DNA of 64,000 nt from Ichthyophis bannanicus (Eukaryota > Chordata > Amphibia > Gymnophiona > Ichthyophiidae), in the NCBI GenBank assembly GCA_033557465.1, contig JAWIIG010000038.1, positions 2,294,001 through 2,358,000 of the forward strand, written 5' to 3'. A program made the translations under genes and the position numbers. The notes under the pieces are model-generated. The model ran no database searches. It was not told the origin of the DNA and worked only from the letters and a program-made list of their open reading frames with translations. Positions 42,036-51,559 of the stretch are shown here, piece by piece (position 1 is the stretch's first letter; each line of letters starts with the position of its first letter).

Positions 42036-42235
42036 CTAGTGTGTGCCCTTGAATCAGTGCTGACTCCATGGGTTTTCTTGGCAAGGTGTGAAAGGAAATA
42101 AATTACCAGTCCTTTCTTCTAAGGCAATGGAGAGTAAAGTGACATGCCAAGATCACAAGGAGTGCTAGTAGGAATCAAATCCTGGTTTCTTAGTTAACAC
42201 GCCACTGCTCTAACCACTAGACTGGTCCTGTGCTC
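42036..42235 (-). repeat. SINE family S1 (minus)
   Basis: Reverse complement carries tctagtggttagagcagtgg, cttggcatgtcactttactc and the end ccatggagtcagcactgatt caaggg. It is close in structure to the copies at 7672 and 43620. Confidence 0.85.
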
Positions 42236-42289
42236 TGCATTACATTGTCTGAGGCTCGCTTCGCCGGAAGAAGTCAGTTTTGGATTTAT

Positions 42290-43018
42290 CTCAAGCATAC
42301 AAGCAAAAAGCAAATAGAATGCTAGGTATCATAAGGAAATGAATGGAAAATAAAACAAAGGATATTATAATGTCTCTGTATCGTTCCATGGTACGACCGC
42401 ACCTTGAATATTGTGTGCAATTCTGGTCGCCGTATCTTAAAAAGGATATAGCGTTATTAGAAAAGGTACAGAGAAGAGCCACCAAAATGGTAAAGGGATG
42501 GAAGGCTACTCCTATGAAGAGAGGCTACAAAGGTTAGGGCTCTTCAACCTGGAAAAGAGACGGCTGAGGGGAGATATGATAGAGCTCCATAAATTAATGA
42601 ATGGAGTGGAACAGGTAAACGTAGATCGATTGTTTACGCTATCAGAATATAGAAAGACTAGGGGACATGTAATGAAGCTACAGGGTAAACTATTTAAGAC
42701 AAATAAGAGAAAATATTTTTTCACTCAATGTGTAATCAAACTCTGGAATTTGTTACCGGAGGATGTAGTAAGAGCTGTTAGTGTAGCTGGGTTTAAAAAA
42801 GGTTTGGACAAGTTCCTGGAGAAAAGGTCCATAAACCATTATTAAAAAGGGACCCAGGATATCAATGCTTGACCCAATACAAGCATTGTGGAACCTGTGT
42901 CTCTTGGGGATACTGCTAGGTACGTATGACCTAGATTGGCCACTGTTGGAAACAGGATACTGGGCTTGATGGACCTTGGTCTGACCCAGTATGGCATATC
43001 TTATGTTCTTATGTTCTT
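42290..43018 (+). pseudogene. CR1 subfamily A, 3' part
   Basis: Covers the last ~180 codons of ORF2: KTKDIIMSLYRSMVRPHLEY and [20 protein letters not shown] (42343-42537), then a one-base deletion, then [37 protein letters not shown] and [20 protein letters not shown] to the TAA near 42845. The 3' UTR ends in ttatgttcttatgttcttac directly against DIRS copy 4. Confidence 0.9.
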
Positions 43019-43187
43019 ACGCTATCTCCAGGAACAAGCAGGAACAAGTAGTCTTTACATATGGGGACTCCCCAGCTGAAAGATGCCAAGGGGTGACCCC
43101 AGCTAGCTGCAAACCTAAGTGAGATGGGACATGCTTCCTCCCATGGACCTTAGGCATACAAACTGTGGATGGTGGGTAGGAGTTGTA
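43019..43187 (-). mobile_element. DIRS copy 4, region 3' of the recombinase
   Basis: Noncoding. Begins ctatctccaggaacaagcag and continues catatggggactccccagct, matching 23953-24100 in DIRS copy 3. The outermost inverted repeat module is missing here. Confidence 0.7.
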
Positions 43188-44589
43188 TTAAGTATGGAAG
43201 AGATGTTGTAGAACAGCCTGGCCAAACGAGGCATCCTGATGGGAGTCCTTGTCTAAGCAATAGTGGGCTGTGAAGGTATGTACCAAAGTCCAAGTGGCTG
43301 CTTTGCAGATGTCATCAATAGAGACAGAACGAAGGTTAGCCGTTGAGGCTGCCATTGCTCTCACATTGTGAGCCGTGACATGGCCTTCGAGAGAAAGTCC
43401 CTTACTCTGATATGTATAGGATATGCAATCTACAATCCAATTTGACAGAGTTCTTTTAGAAACTGGAAGTCCCAAATGACTAGAGTCAAAAGCCACAAAA
43501 AGCTGAGAAGATTTTCTATGTGGCTTAGTTCTTTGGAGATAAAAAGCCAAAGCTCTTTTACAATCCAATGTGTGAAGAATCCTTTCCACACTGGAGGCAT
43601 GAGGCCTAGGGAAGAATAATGTAATGTGTGCCTTTGAGTCAGTCCTGACTCCTGGCGACCCAGAAGCTCCTGGGTTTTCTTGGCAGTGTCACCGGAAGTA
43701 GATTGCCAGGCCTTTCTTCCGAGGCAATGGAGGGTTAAGTGACTTGCCCAAGGCCACAAGGAGTGCTAATGGGAATTGAACCCTGGTTGCTTGGTTACCA
43801 AGCCAGTGTTCTAACCACTAGGCTACTCTAAACCAACTGGTTTAAATGAAAAGGCAAAAGCACATTTGGCAGAAAGTGAGGGTGAGTCCTGAGGACTATT
43901 TTATCATGGTGAAACCTTGTATAAGGAGGGTCAGCCACTAATGCCAGTAGTTCACTAATGCATCTTGCAGAAGTGATGGCAATTAGGAAAATAACTTTCC
44001 ATGAAAGAAACTTTAGGCCTGAAGTGGCTAAAGGTTCAAAGGGCGGTTTCATAAGCTAACCAAGAACAAGATTTAGATCCCATGCTACCGGTGGTGGTTT
44101 AATGAGAGGTTTTGTTAAAAGTAGGCCTCTCATAAATCTTGATATAAGTGGATGAGAGGAAATAGGTTGTCCATCAAAAGGTTTATGAAAAGCAGCAATA
44201 GCACTAAGATGGACCTTAACTGAATTGGTCTTCAGACCAGAAGTTGATAATTGTAGAAAATACTCTAGTAGCAACTCTACAGGCACTAAAAGGGGGTTAA
44301 GTCCCTTTTGTGAATACCAGATAGAGAACCTTTTCCACTTGAAAGCGTAGGAACGCCTTGTGAAGAGTTTTCTGGAAGCCAGGAGGATATCCTTTAATTG
44401 TTGAGAAAGGTTAGCATCCTGGAATTCTAGGTTTTCAGTAACCAGGCCCTGAGATGTAGGGACTGGGGATTGAGATGCAGTAAAGATCCGTCCTCCTGCA
44501 ACAGGAGATCTGGAGCATTCCCCAACTCCAGAGGAGTGGTTTGAGAGAGACGCAGAAGAAGAGAATACCACGTTTGCCGTGGCCAACAT
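43188..44589 (-). pseudogene. DIRS copy 4: tyrosine recombinase, one stop and a SINE
   Basis: The minus-strand frame from 44589 reads the N-terminal part (LKDILLASRKLFTRRSYAFKW, LKTNSVKVHLSAIAAFHKPF). An in-frame TAG lies at about 44053. It continues with FLIAITSARCISELLALVADP and VLRTHPHFLPNV to about 43830. After the SINE it resumes at 43618 with RILHTLDCKRALAFYLQR, the HxxR box in TAHNVRAMAAS and the Tyr in FTAHYCLDKD, ending LQHLFHT. Apart from the stop and the insertion the catalytic Arg, His, Arg and Tyr are all preserved. Same arrangement as DIRS copy 1, about 60-70% similar by eye. Confidence 0.85.
43620..43830 (-). repeat. SINE family S1 inside the recombinase (minus)
   Basis: The most complete S1 copy. 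Reverse complement: gagtagcctagtggttagaa, accctggttgcttggttacc read in reverse, cttgggcaagtcacttaacc, gaaaggcctggcaatctact, and the end ggagtcaggactgactcaaa. It splits the YR frame between NQLV and FFPRPHAS-type codons. Confidence 0.9.
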
Positions 44590-44833
44590 GGAGCTATGAG
44601 CATCATACGACCTCTGTCTCTCTGAAGTTTGAATAAAGTCTTGGGAATGAGGGGAATGTGTGGGAAGGCATAGAGGAAGTCCTATCCCCAGTGGAATAGG
44701 AAAGCATCTCTTGCCTGACAGTTTTGAGCCGGAATTCTAGAACAGAATCGGGGAAGATTAGCATTCTGTGGACTTACAAAGAGGTCTATATCTGGTGTTC
44801 CCCAGATTTGAAACACTCGAGCAAGCTGGTATG
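44590..44833 (-). pseudogene. DIRS copy 4: RNase H C-terminal part
   Basis: FQIWGTPDIDLFVSPQNANLP, RFCSRI and RDAFLFHWG match DIRS copy 1 (FLRWGLPSIDLFASPLNHQLP, RFCSRQ). The downstream part decays into the YR overlap. Continuous with 53838-54290 if the Tx1-type insertion is removed. Confidence 0.75.
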
Positions 44834-45033
44834 AGTGGAAATTTTGTTTATTAGACACAAGCAACAAAAAGACATACAAAAAGCAAAAACAGGCAACCCA
44901 AACAAGACCCACACCCCCCAAAACCCCCACCCACCCCGACATAGCACAAACAAGAAAACTGAACCCCCCCTGTGACCCACCTCCCCTAACCCACCACCAA
45001 ACCCAGCAACCAACTCACGTGCCCACCCCCCCC

Positions 45034-45300
45034 AACACCAACCCACATCAGTCCATGCAATGTCCATGTCCATCCCAACCCCCTCCCCCATCAACAACCC
45101 ACAGCAGTCCAAGCAATGTTCATGTCCATCCCAACCCCCCCCCAACACCAACCCACATCAGTCCATGCAATGTCCATGTCCATCCCAACCCCCTCCTCCA
45201 TCAACAACCCACAGCAGTCCAAGCAATGTTCATGTCCATCCCAACCCCCCCCCCCCCAACAACAACCCACAGCAGTCCAGGCAATGTCCAGAGCCATATC
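45034..45300 (-). repeat. Minisatellite in the Tx1-type 3' UTR
   Basis: On the plus strand alternating units ccatcaacaacccacagcag and accaacccacatcagtccat repeat, each followed by tccatgtccatcccaacccc. The composite period is about 110 bp, slightly over two copies. Confidence 0.75.
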
Positions 45301-45744
45301 CCTAATGTCCACTGTTGAGGACTGCCAAACCCCCCTCCAATCATGCCCAACAATACATATTCCCCCGTCCCCACCCCCGCCCCTAAGAAGGAGCAGCAGC
45401 TCCCCCACCCCCCACCCCAATCCCTGCCCTGCCCCATCCCCATCCTCCCCACAAAGAAAACATATCAAAACAAACATAGCAAAAGCAAAACCCCCACCCC
45501 CCAAACAAAAACATAAAGGCAAATCCAGCCCTTCCCCAACAAAAGCCCACCAAAACAAAAACAAAGATACAAACCAAAGAATAAACAGAACCCAGTGCTG
45601 CCCTGCTACACCAGACAGCAGAGCGGGATGCACACAAAACGAAGAAAACTGTTACACAAAACAATTTCGAAATCCATCCCCCAAGGAGAGAGGGAGAGCG
45701 GACGAATAGTCAAACCGCCTCAGAACTACAGCACCAGCGTACCC

Positions 45745-45895
45745 CCCAACCGGGAGAAAAACAACCCCAAATCCCGAACAAGGAAGAACCCCAGGGAAAC
45801 CCTCCCCCTTTTTTTTGCACCCACCCACCCCCCCGGGAGAAAAACAACCCCAAATCCCTAACAAAGAAGAACCCCAGGGTAAACCTCCCCCTCAC
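45745..45895 (-). repeat. ~90-100-bp direct duplication at the ORF2/3' UTR edge
   Basis: cgggagaaaaacaaccccaa recurs at about 45770 and 45833, followed both times by gaagaaccccaggg and a C-rich run. It borders the ORF2 stop region. Confidence 0.65.
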
Positions 45896-47405
45896 GGGGG
45901 GCGGAGGGTGAGGTGACGCCACAGATGCTCCCAACGATGGGCCTCCACCACCCGCCTTTCGCGTTGCGCCATGCTGGACACTTCCTCCAAAATGTCCCGC
46001 ACCACCTCGTCGAGGGGCAGGACCAACCCCCGGGCCGAGACATGACAGCGCGCTTGCCACAGGTGGTAGCGCACTACTGCCGTGATGAGGTAGAGGGTCC
46101 CGGAGTCCTGCCTTAGAGGAAAGGACCAGGCCCGTACACCCACTCCGCATACGTGAGGAGGGAAAGATCACGCAGGTGAAGAGCAGCGGACACCAACCGG
46201 CAGGCTTCCACATTGAAGGGGCACTGCCGGAGGAAATGGTCCATGGTCTCCGTCTGCCCTTCACACCCTGCCCTCGGACAGACCCGCTCAGCCTGTGACC
46301 TGTACTTGAGGTTGTCCCTCACGTACAAACGCCCGTGGAAAGACAACCAGGCCACATCCCGAAACTTCTTCGGCAGCCGAGGGGAGTTCAAATGCCGAAG
46401 GCCCCGCTGCATCACATCCGCTGGACAGTCCCGCAGGGCCCACCGTGGTTGAAAGTGGGAGGCGAGTACCATCCGGTACAATCCTTTCCGCCCCAAGGAC
46501 TGGGCGAGCGGGTCGGTCACCCCCCACCGCCGAATGAGCCCCACCATCGCAAAAAACGTACGATGGGGCCTGTTCCCCACTCCGACGCACACGTGGGACC
46601 GAGGACGGCCCCTCCCACTGCTCCCAGAAGCGGGAGAACCACCCCCGATAGGAGGCCACCCACCAAACCCCACCCCCTTCCCGCATCCTACCTAAGTGAA
46701 ACGCCATAGACAAGACTGACAGGAAGACAAGGGGGTGCAACATATCTAAACCGCCCTGTGCCCGATCCAGGCAAACAATGTTGCGCTGGACAGGGTTCAG
46801 GCGGTTACCCCACAGAAAACAGAAAAAGACAGCACTAACAGATGCATGATGGGACGACGGAAGAACGAAGACCGTGGCCATGTGCAGAAAGAGGGGAAGC
46901 AGAAATGTCCCGAGGAGTTTGATCTTCTCCTCAAACGTACACCCCACCCCCTCCACCGCAGCACCCGACACCGTGCAGTCTCAAGACAACGATCCCAATT
47001 GGACACTGTACAGTCCTCCGACCTGAAGACGAGGCCCAAAACGCGGACCTCCCCCACGGGAGGAGGAAAGGGGGCGCAGGAAGGCGGGGAGGCCTCCGAG
47101 GGGCCCAACCACAGCGTCTGGCACTTGCTGTGGTTGACAACAGAGTGGGCTACCTCCGAGTACTCCTCCACGGCCTCCCGCAGGGCCTCTACCCCTTCAG
47201 TGCCGTCCACGTAAACTGAGATGTCGTCAGCGTAGGCAACGACAGTCACCGGGGGCGCACCAGGCGCCTCCAGGCCCCGCAACCCACCTGAGGACAATCC
47301 GCAACCCACCGGAGGAAGGGGTCGAGGGAGAAGACATACAGCAGGGGGCTTAAAGGGCACCCCTGCCGTACTCCCGAGGCGACACAAAACGGCCGTCCGA
47401 GCCAC
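45892..47405 (-). pseudogene. Tx1-type ORF2, C-terminal half
   Basis: In three shifted frames: VVAYADDISVYVDGTEGV (the catalytic YADD, about 47215-47245) with HSKCQTLWLGPSE and VRVLGLVF (46797-47405); LLGTFLLPLFLHMATVFVLPS and QGGLDMLHP (46288-46971); RFRDVAWLSFHGRLYVRDNLK-type and the zinc motif CPRAGCEGQTETMDHFLRQCP (46113-46673); then the last ~80 codons to about 45892. The zinc motif has C-x4-C-x7-H-x4-C spacing, the L1/Tx1 C-terminal signature. Frameshifts near 47240, 46830 and 46680 inactivate it. Confidence 0.8.
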
Positions 47406-48640
47406 CCGTTAATAAATGGGAAGCTCACCCCCCCTCGGTACAGCGCCTGCAAGATGAAGAGGAAACCTGCGGGGAGGCCGAAGTACTGGAGCACCACCCA
47501 CAGGTACCGGTGACTGACTCGATCAAAGGCTTTGGACTGGTCCAAGGAGACCAACCAATGGTCCCGTTGGAGCGACCGGCCTCTCTCCACCACCTCTCGG
47601 ACTGTGGCGACAGCGTCCAGAACACCTCTCCCCCGAACGGAACAATACTGGGAAGGGGACAGCAAAACGCCCGACACCTCCACCAGTCGGTTGGCCAAAC
47701 ACTTGGCCAGAATCTTCCGGTCCGCGTTCAGAAGAGAGAGCGGCCGCCAAAAGTCCAAGGAGCTATTGTCCTTCCCCTTGGAGAGCAGCAGCAGGACAGA
47801 CTCGCGAAATGACCGCGGGAGAAACCCCGTGTCCATGATCTCCTGAAACAGGGAGGTCAGGAAGGGGGCCAGCTGGGAGATGAAAGTGCGATAGAACTCC
47901 ACTGGGAGTCCATCACGCCCAGGCACCTTCCCCAACGGCATGGCACGAATCGCCCTCTCCACCTCCACCTGCTGAATCAGAGCAGCGAGTGCATCAACCT
48001 GTGCCTGGACCACAGCCGAATACACCGGGGGAAGGCCCAGGTACTCTCGGATATGGGTGAGGTCCACAGGGCGATCCCCAAACAGGTCCGAGAAGTATTC
48101 CCCCACCATCCGCAAAAGGTCCTCCTGGGAGGTATGAAGGGTACCGTCCTCGCCCCGCAGGGCCATGACCTCCCGACGCCGAACCCTCTCCCTGCAATTC
48201 AGGAAAGGGTCTGGAGTGGCGACCCCACCGGCCGCCCCCTCGAAGCATAGGGAGGCATGGCGATCATAAAGCAGGCCACGGAGCTGGACTCGCACCTCTT
48301 CCACCTCCTCCTGCGCTGCCCCTCGGGATACCAAACGATCCAGCGACCTCCGGAGGACAGTGTAAGTGAGGTAGCGGGATCGAGCCATGGAGGTACCCCG
48401 GGAACGGAAGAGTTGGCGGGCACGCGTTTTCACCTCATCCCACCAAGCGCCACGGGAAGGAAAAACACCCAACAGGGTCTCCTGATCTGCGAGAAAGGCC
48501 AAGAACTCCTGGACCACCTCTGATGTTGCCAACAACTGTACATTCAGGCGCCACAGGCCAGGACCCCTGCTGAGCTCCTCGTGGTTAGCCAAGAAGGACA
48601 CGGAGAGGACGCAGTGGTCCGAAAAGTCAACCGCCTGCAA
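47246..48640 (-). pseudogene. Tx1-type ORF2, RT domain
   Basis: An open frame of 464 codons. The linker after the endonuclease (DFSDHCVLSVSFL, GPGLWRLNVQLL) leads to RT: PLGKVPGRDGLPVEFYRTF (finger), FWRPLSLLNADRKILAKCLANRL, SQYCSVRGRGVLDAV, WLVSLDQSKAFDRVSHRYLW (motif A) and VRQGCPLSPLLYVFSLDPF (motif B). Motif C follows after a frameshift near 47240. The Arg in GRDG, where most L1s have GPDG, is a local change. Confidence 0.85.
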
Positions 48641-48786
48641 CTACGGAGGGGAACACTCCACCCGGGCACTCACATATATCCGATCGATACGACTCCTGCA
48701 GGTCCCATGGTAGTAGGTGAAAACTGGCGACGGTGGAAAGGCCCGGTGGAAGACATCCACTAGGTCAGCCGTCCGGGTCATCTCGG

Positions 48787-49293
48787 CTAAAAAGAGGCCC
48801 TTGTAACTGGGTGGGCAACGCTCCCCCCTCGGTCCTGCAACAGGGTGGTGGTGTTGAAATCCCCGGCGAGGACCACCAAACGGGAGGTGTGTAAGTAGGG
48901 GCGGATGACCCGAAACAGGGTCTTCCGCGCCAACTTAGACTGGGGGCCGTAGACCATCACAAAACGAAACCGATGGGGCCTGCAGTAGCCGTCTAAGAGC
49001 AAACACCGACCCTGCTCCAGTTCCCACACATACTGCACCTGTAATCGGTGAGACGTGAACAAAACCACCACTCCTGCGTAGGGCTGGGCCGCAAGTGACC
49101 AGTACGAAGGACCCCACCTCCACTCCCGCTTCGCCCGATGAAGGCTAGCGAGCGAGGTGAGCCTGGTCTCCTGCAAAAAGATGACATTCAGCCCACTCGT
49201 GGAAAGAAAATCATAGGCCGTAGCCCGCGCCTGGTCTGTCAAAATGCTGGCCACATTGATAGTGGCGCACGAGAACCCAGGAGTGCACGCCAT
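48787..49293 (-). pseudogene. Tx1-type ORF2, endonuclease domain
   Basis: Starts MACTPGFSCATINVASILTD, where the Asn of TINV is the usual N-terminal catalytic residue. Then LNVIFLQETRL (Glu), YAGVVVLFTS, FVMVYGPQ (Tyr) and LVVLAGDFNTTTLLQDR (Asp/Asn). A frameshift near 48790 separates it from the SDH box, which appears as DFSDHCVLS in the next frame. ORF1 ends at 49296, three bases upstream of this ATG, so the two ORFs almost abut. Confidence 0.85.
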
Positions 49294-49295
49294 GC

Positions 49296-50894
49296 CTATT
49301 TCGTGTGCAGTGACCCTTTCCTCCTCTTTTCACCAACCCCTGGATCCCCAGAATCCCACTTGCAGGACAAGCCCGCGAGCTGGAGCAACTCCTCACGGTC
49401 CACGTTGACCACCTCGAGGATCTCCTCCTCCTCCTGCCCGACCCTGTCACCCCAGGAGGTGCTGGTGCCCCCGGGACCACCAGGCAAAGCTGTCGCAGGG
49501 GCTAACCCAGTCCCCATGGGGCGAGGGGGCACGGACAGGTCAGGGGTCGGAGGAATGATCTCCTCCGTGGGGTCCACCACTGGTGCTGCCCCCCCCTCCC
49601 CGGACAAAGACTGAGACAACGGACCAGTGCCCACCCCCGCGGGGGAGGCCGGGACGGCCGGGTCAGCAGGGGGCTCCTGCGAAGGCCCAGCACCCAACTG
49701 TGGGGGCAAATGCCCGCCCTCCCTCACCCGTCGGGCGCCAGTATCCACACTAATTGGAGGACCCTGACCGCGGCGCGCCTTCGGTATTTTCGGAGGCCGC
49801 CGCTGAGGAAGAGGGGCCGCCCCCGCTGCTAACCGTTCCGAGCGCCGCACAGGGGGCCCTGCCTCCACAGGCAAGCCCTCATCCGCATCAGCAGCCAAAA
49901 AGACGAAACGGTTAATGTCCAACACGGGCTCTTCATCCGGCAATGGGGATGTCTCCCGTTTCTTCCTTTTGGACTTGCCACCCTTAGAAGGGACAGTGGT
50001 CCATTCCTGAGGTGGCACCACCCGCGACCCACTATCCTGCCGTGAAACAGCAACCTCCACCACATCAACCCTCTCCTCCTGCCTACCCAAATCCCCTCCC
50101 CCTGGTGGTTCTCTCGGCTCAATGGACTCCTCCACCCTAGGGCCCCCGGACTCCTCCTGAGGGAGAGGGTACTCCACAACCTCCTCCCACACGGGAGCCC
50201 GAGGTGGGGTGACGGCATCCCCCCCCGGTCCATTGTGTGATGCGGAGGGGCAGTGGGCAAAGGGGTGGCCCAACTCCCCACAAAGGTTACACCGAATAAG
50301 CAAACACCCGGCCGAGGCGTGACCCCGTCCACCACAACGGGTGCAGACCTGCTCGGGACAGTTCATGCTCAAATGACGGAATGAGCCACAGCGGTGACAC
50401 TCGGGAGGTTGCCCGGGGTAGTAGCACAAGATGCGATCCCGACCGAGGAAACCGGCCGAGGGCACGTGCTGCACGACATTTCCCACCTCACGCAAACGGA
50501 TTCTACCCTTCCACGACCCGTCCCACACCCCTAGGGGCCCAGCGCCCTTAACCAGGGGTGCGAGAAGCACCGCATGACGCGACAACCAAAACTGGATGTC
50601 CTGCCCTGGGAGCGACTCATTCCTAACCAGGATGGTCACAGGTACTGTCCCCTGGCGAGAGATAGGCACAACACGAAAGTCAGCCCACCCTCCCTGCCCC
50701 CTCTGCTGCTGGTATCGGTCCCAGAAAATCTCCAGCCCCCGTCTCAGCATGAAACTAACATCATACTCAATGGTGTTGTTCATGTGGATGAAGGCATAGA
50801 GATCTCCCGGGAGAAACCCCAGCCCAAGGACCATCCTCAAGACCTTTTCCCTGGCTGGAGGGGGCCCCTCCCCAGCCCACCGGATCTGCGCCAC
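49296..50894 (-). CDS. Tx1-type ORF1 with three CCHC zinc knuckles
   Basis: 532 codons, intact. The N-terminal ~150 residues (ILVRNESLPGQDIQFWLSR, LGVWDGSWKGRIRLR) resemble the RRM-like part of Tx1 ORF1 proteins, often annotated in genomes as ZCCHC3-like. The knuckles lie at about residues 165-215: CHRCGSFRHLSMNC, CTRCGGRGHASAGC and CNLCGELGHPFAHC. The rest is acidic and Pro-rich, with a basic cluster (KGGKSKRKKRE) that could be a nuclear signal. It binds element RNA in the presumed RNP. The true start may be further upstream: coding-like sequence (SVPPRTFAEALRGS at about 51060) lies before this ATG in a different frame, and an earlier frame at 51185-51559 adds LGVTEKQVHDAIMLALETPD. Confidence 0.8.
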   Translation of the reverse strand: MAQIRWAGEGPPPAREKVLRMVLGLGFLPGDLYAFIHMNNTIEYDVSFMLRRGLEIFWDRYQQQRGQGGWADFRVVPISRQGTVPVTILVRNESLPGQDIQFWLSRHAVLLAPLVKGAGPLGVWDGSWKGRIRLREVGNVVQHVPSAGFLGRDRILCYYPGQPPECHRCGSFRHLSMNCPEQVCTRCGGRGHASAGCLLIRCNLCGELGHPFAHCPSASHNGPGGDAVTPPRAPVWEEVVEYPLPQEESGGPRVEESIEPREPPGGGDLGRQEERVDVVEVAVSRQDSGSRVVPPQEWTTVPSKGGKSKRKKRETSPLPDEEPVLDINRFVFLAADADEGLPVEAGPPVRRSERLAAGAAPLPQRRPPKIPKARRGQGPPISVDTGARRVREGGHLPPQLGAGPSQEPPADPAVPASPAGVGTGPLSQSLSGEGGAAPVVDPTEEIIPPTPDLSVPPRPMGTGLAPATALPGGPGGTSTSWGDRVGQEEEEILEVVNVDREELLQLAGLSCKWDSGDPGVGEKRRKGSLHTK

Positions 50895-50924
50895 GTTGCG
50901 CCGTCGGACATCACCCCCTACCCC

Positions 50925-51559
50925 TCAGAACCCTCCCCCACCTCCTCCCCCTCCCACCGGACCGCTCCCTTGGGAAACCCCCCTCCCCCCAGCCCCACCT
51001 GAAGTCCCTGGAGCAGTACCAGACCCCCTCAGGGCCTCTGCAAAGGTACGGGGGGGAACCGACCCCCCGACCCCCAGCCCCTGACCTCCGCTCGCCTCCC
51101 CCGCCACCACCTGCGAGGGAATCTGCTGCTGCAATGCAGGATCCACAGCCACCTCCAAGGGGACGACCGTGGGGCTGGGCAGGATCAGCTCAGCAAAAAC
51201 AGAGTCGGGGAGACTATCTCTACCTGATCCCTGGGTGCCACTACTGTATATGAAAGGCGGTTTTTATCAAATGTAATAAAACATAAAACATAAAACTCCA
51301 GAGCACCCCCCTCTACGAGACCCTGTTGCCTCCTGAATGTATCAAAGGCCCCTTGAGGGCCGTCCGGGGTTTCCAAGGCCAGCATGATGGCATCATGCAC
51401 CTGTTTCTCGGTGACACCCAAAGGACCAGGGAACCCCCCCCCGTACCCCTGCCCTGTGTTCCTAACCCATCGTGGAGCTCCTGCGTCTCCGCCACTACCA
51501 CCGGGGATGGACACTGCCCCCCCCCCCAGTCCTGGGATCCGGGGTTTGTACCACCCCAT
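50925..51559 (-). pseudogene. Tx1-type ORF1, probable N-terminal extension, frameshifted
   Basis: Two frames. 51185-51559 has GVTEKQVHDAIMLALETPDG and EFYVLCFITFDKNRLSYTVV, ending at a TGA. 50925-51158 has DPALQQQIPSQVVAGE and SVPPRTFAEALRGS and is followed by a Gly-rich run. The TFAEALRG motif is common at the start of Tx1 ORF1 proteins. They would join to the frame at 50894 only with frameshifts. The native start is uncertain. Confidence 0.45.

Noticed and set aside
43680..43830. tRNA-like box sequences at 5430, 7672, 8250, 15521, 35047, 42036 and 43620 as real tRNA genes.
   Set aside because: No complete cloverleaf; the shared bodies and tails and their dispersal show that they are SINEs.
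45116..45709. Plus-strand open frame of 197 codons, Pro/Ser/His-rich.
   Set aside because: It reads across the minisatellite and C-rich complement of the Tx1-type 3' UTR; low-complexity translation with no domain.
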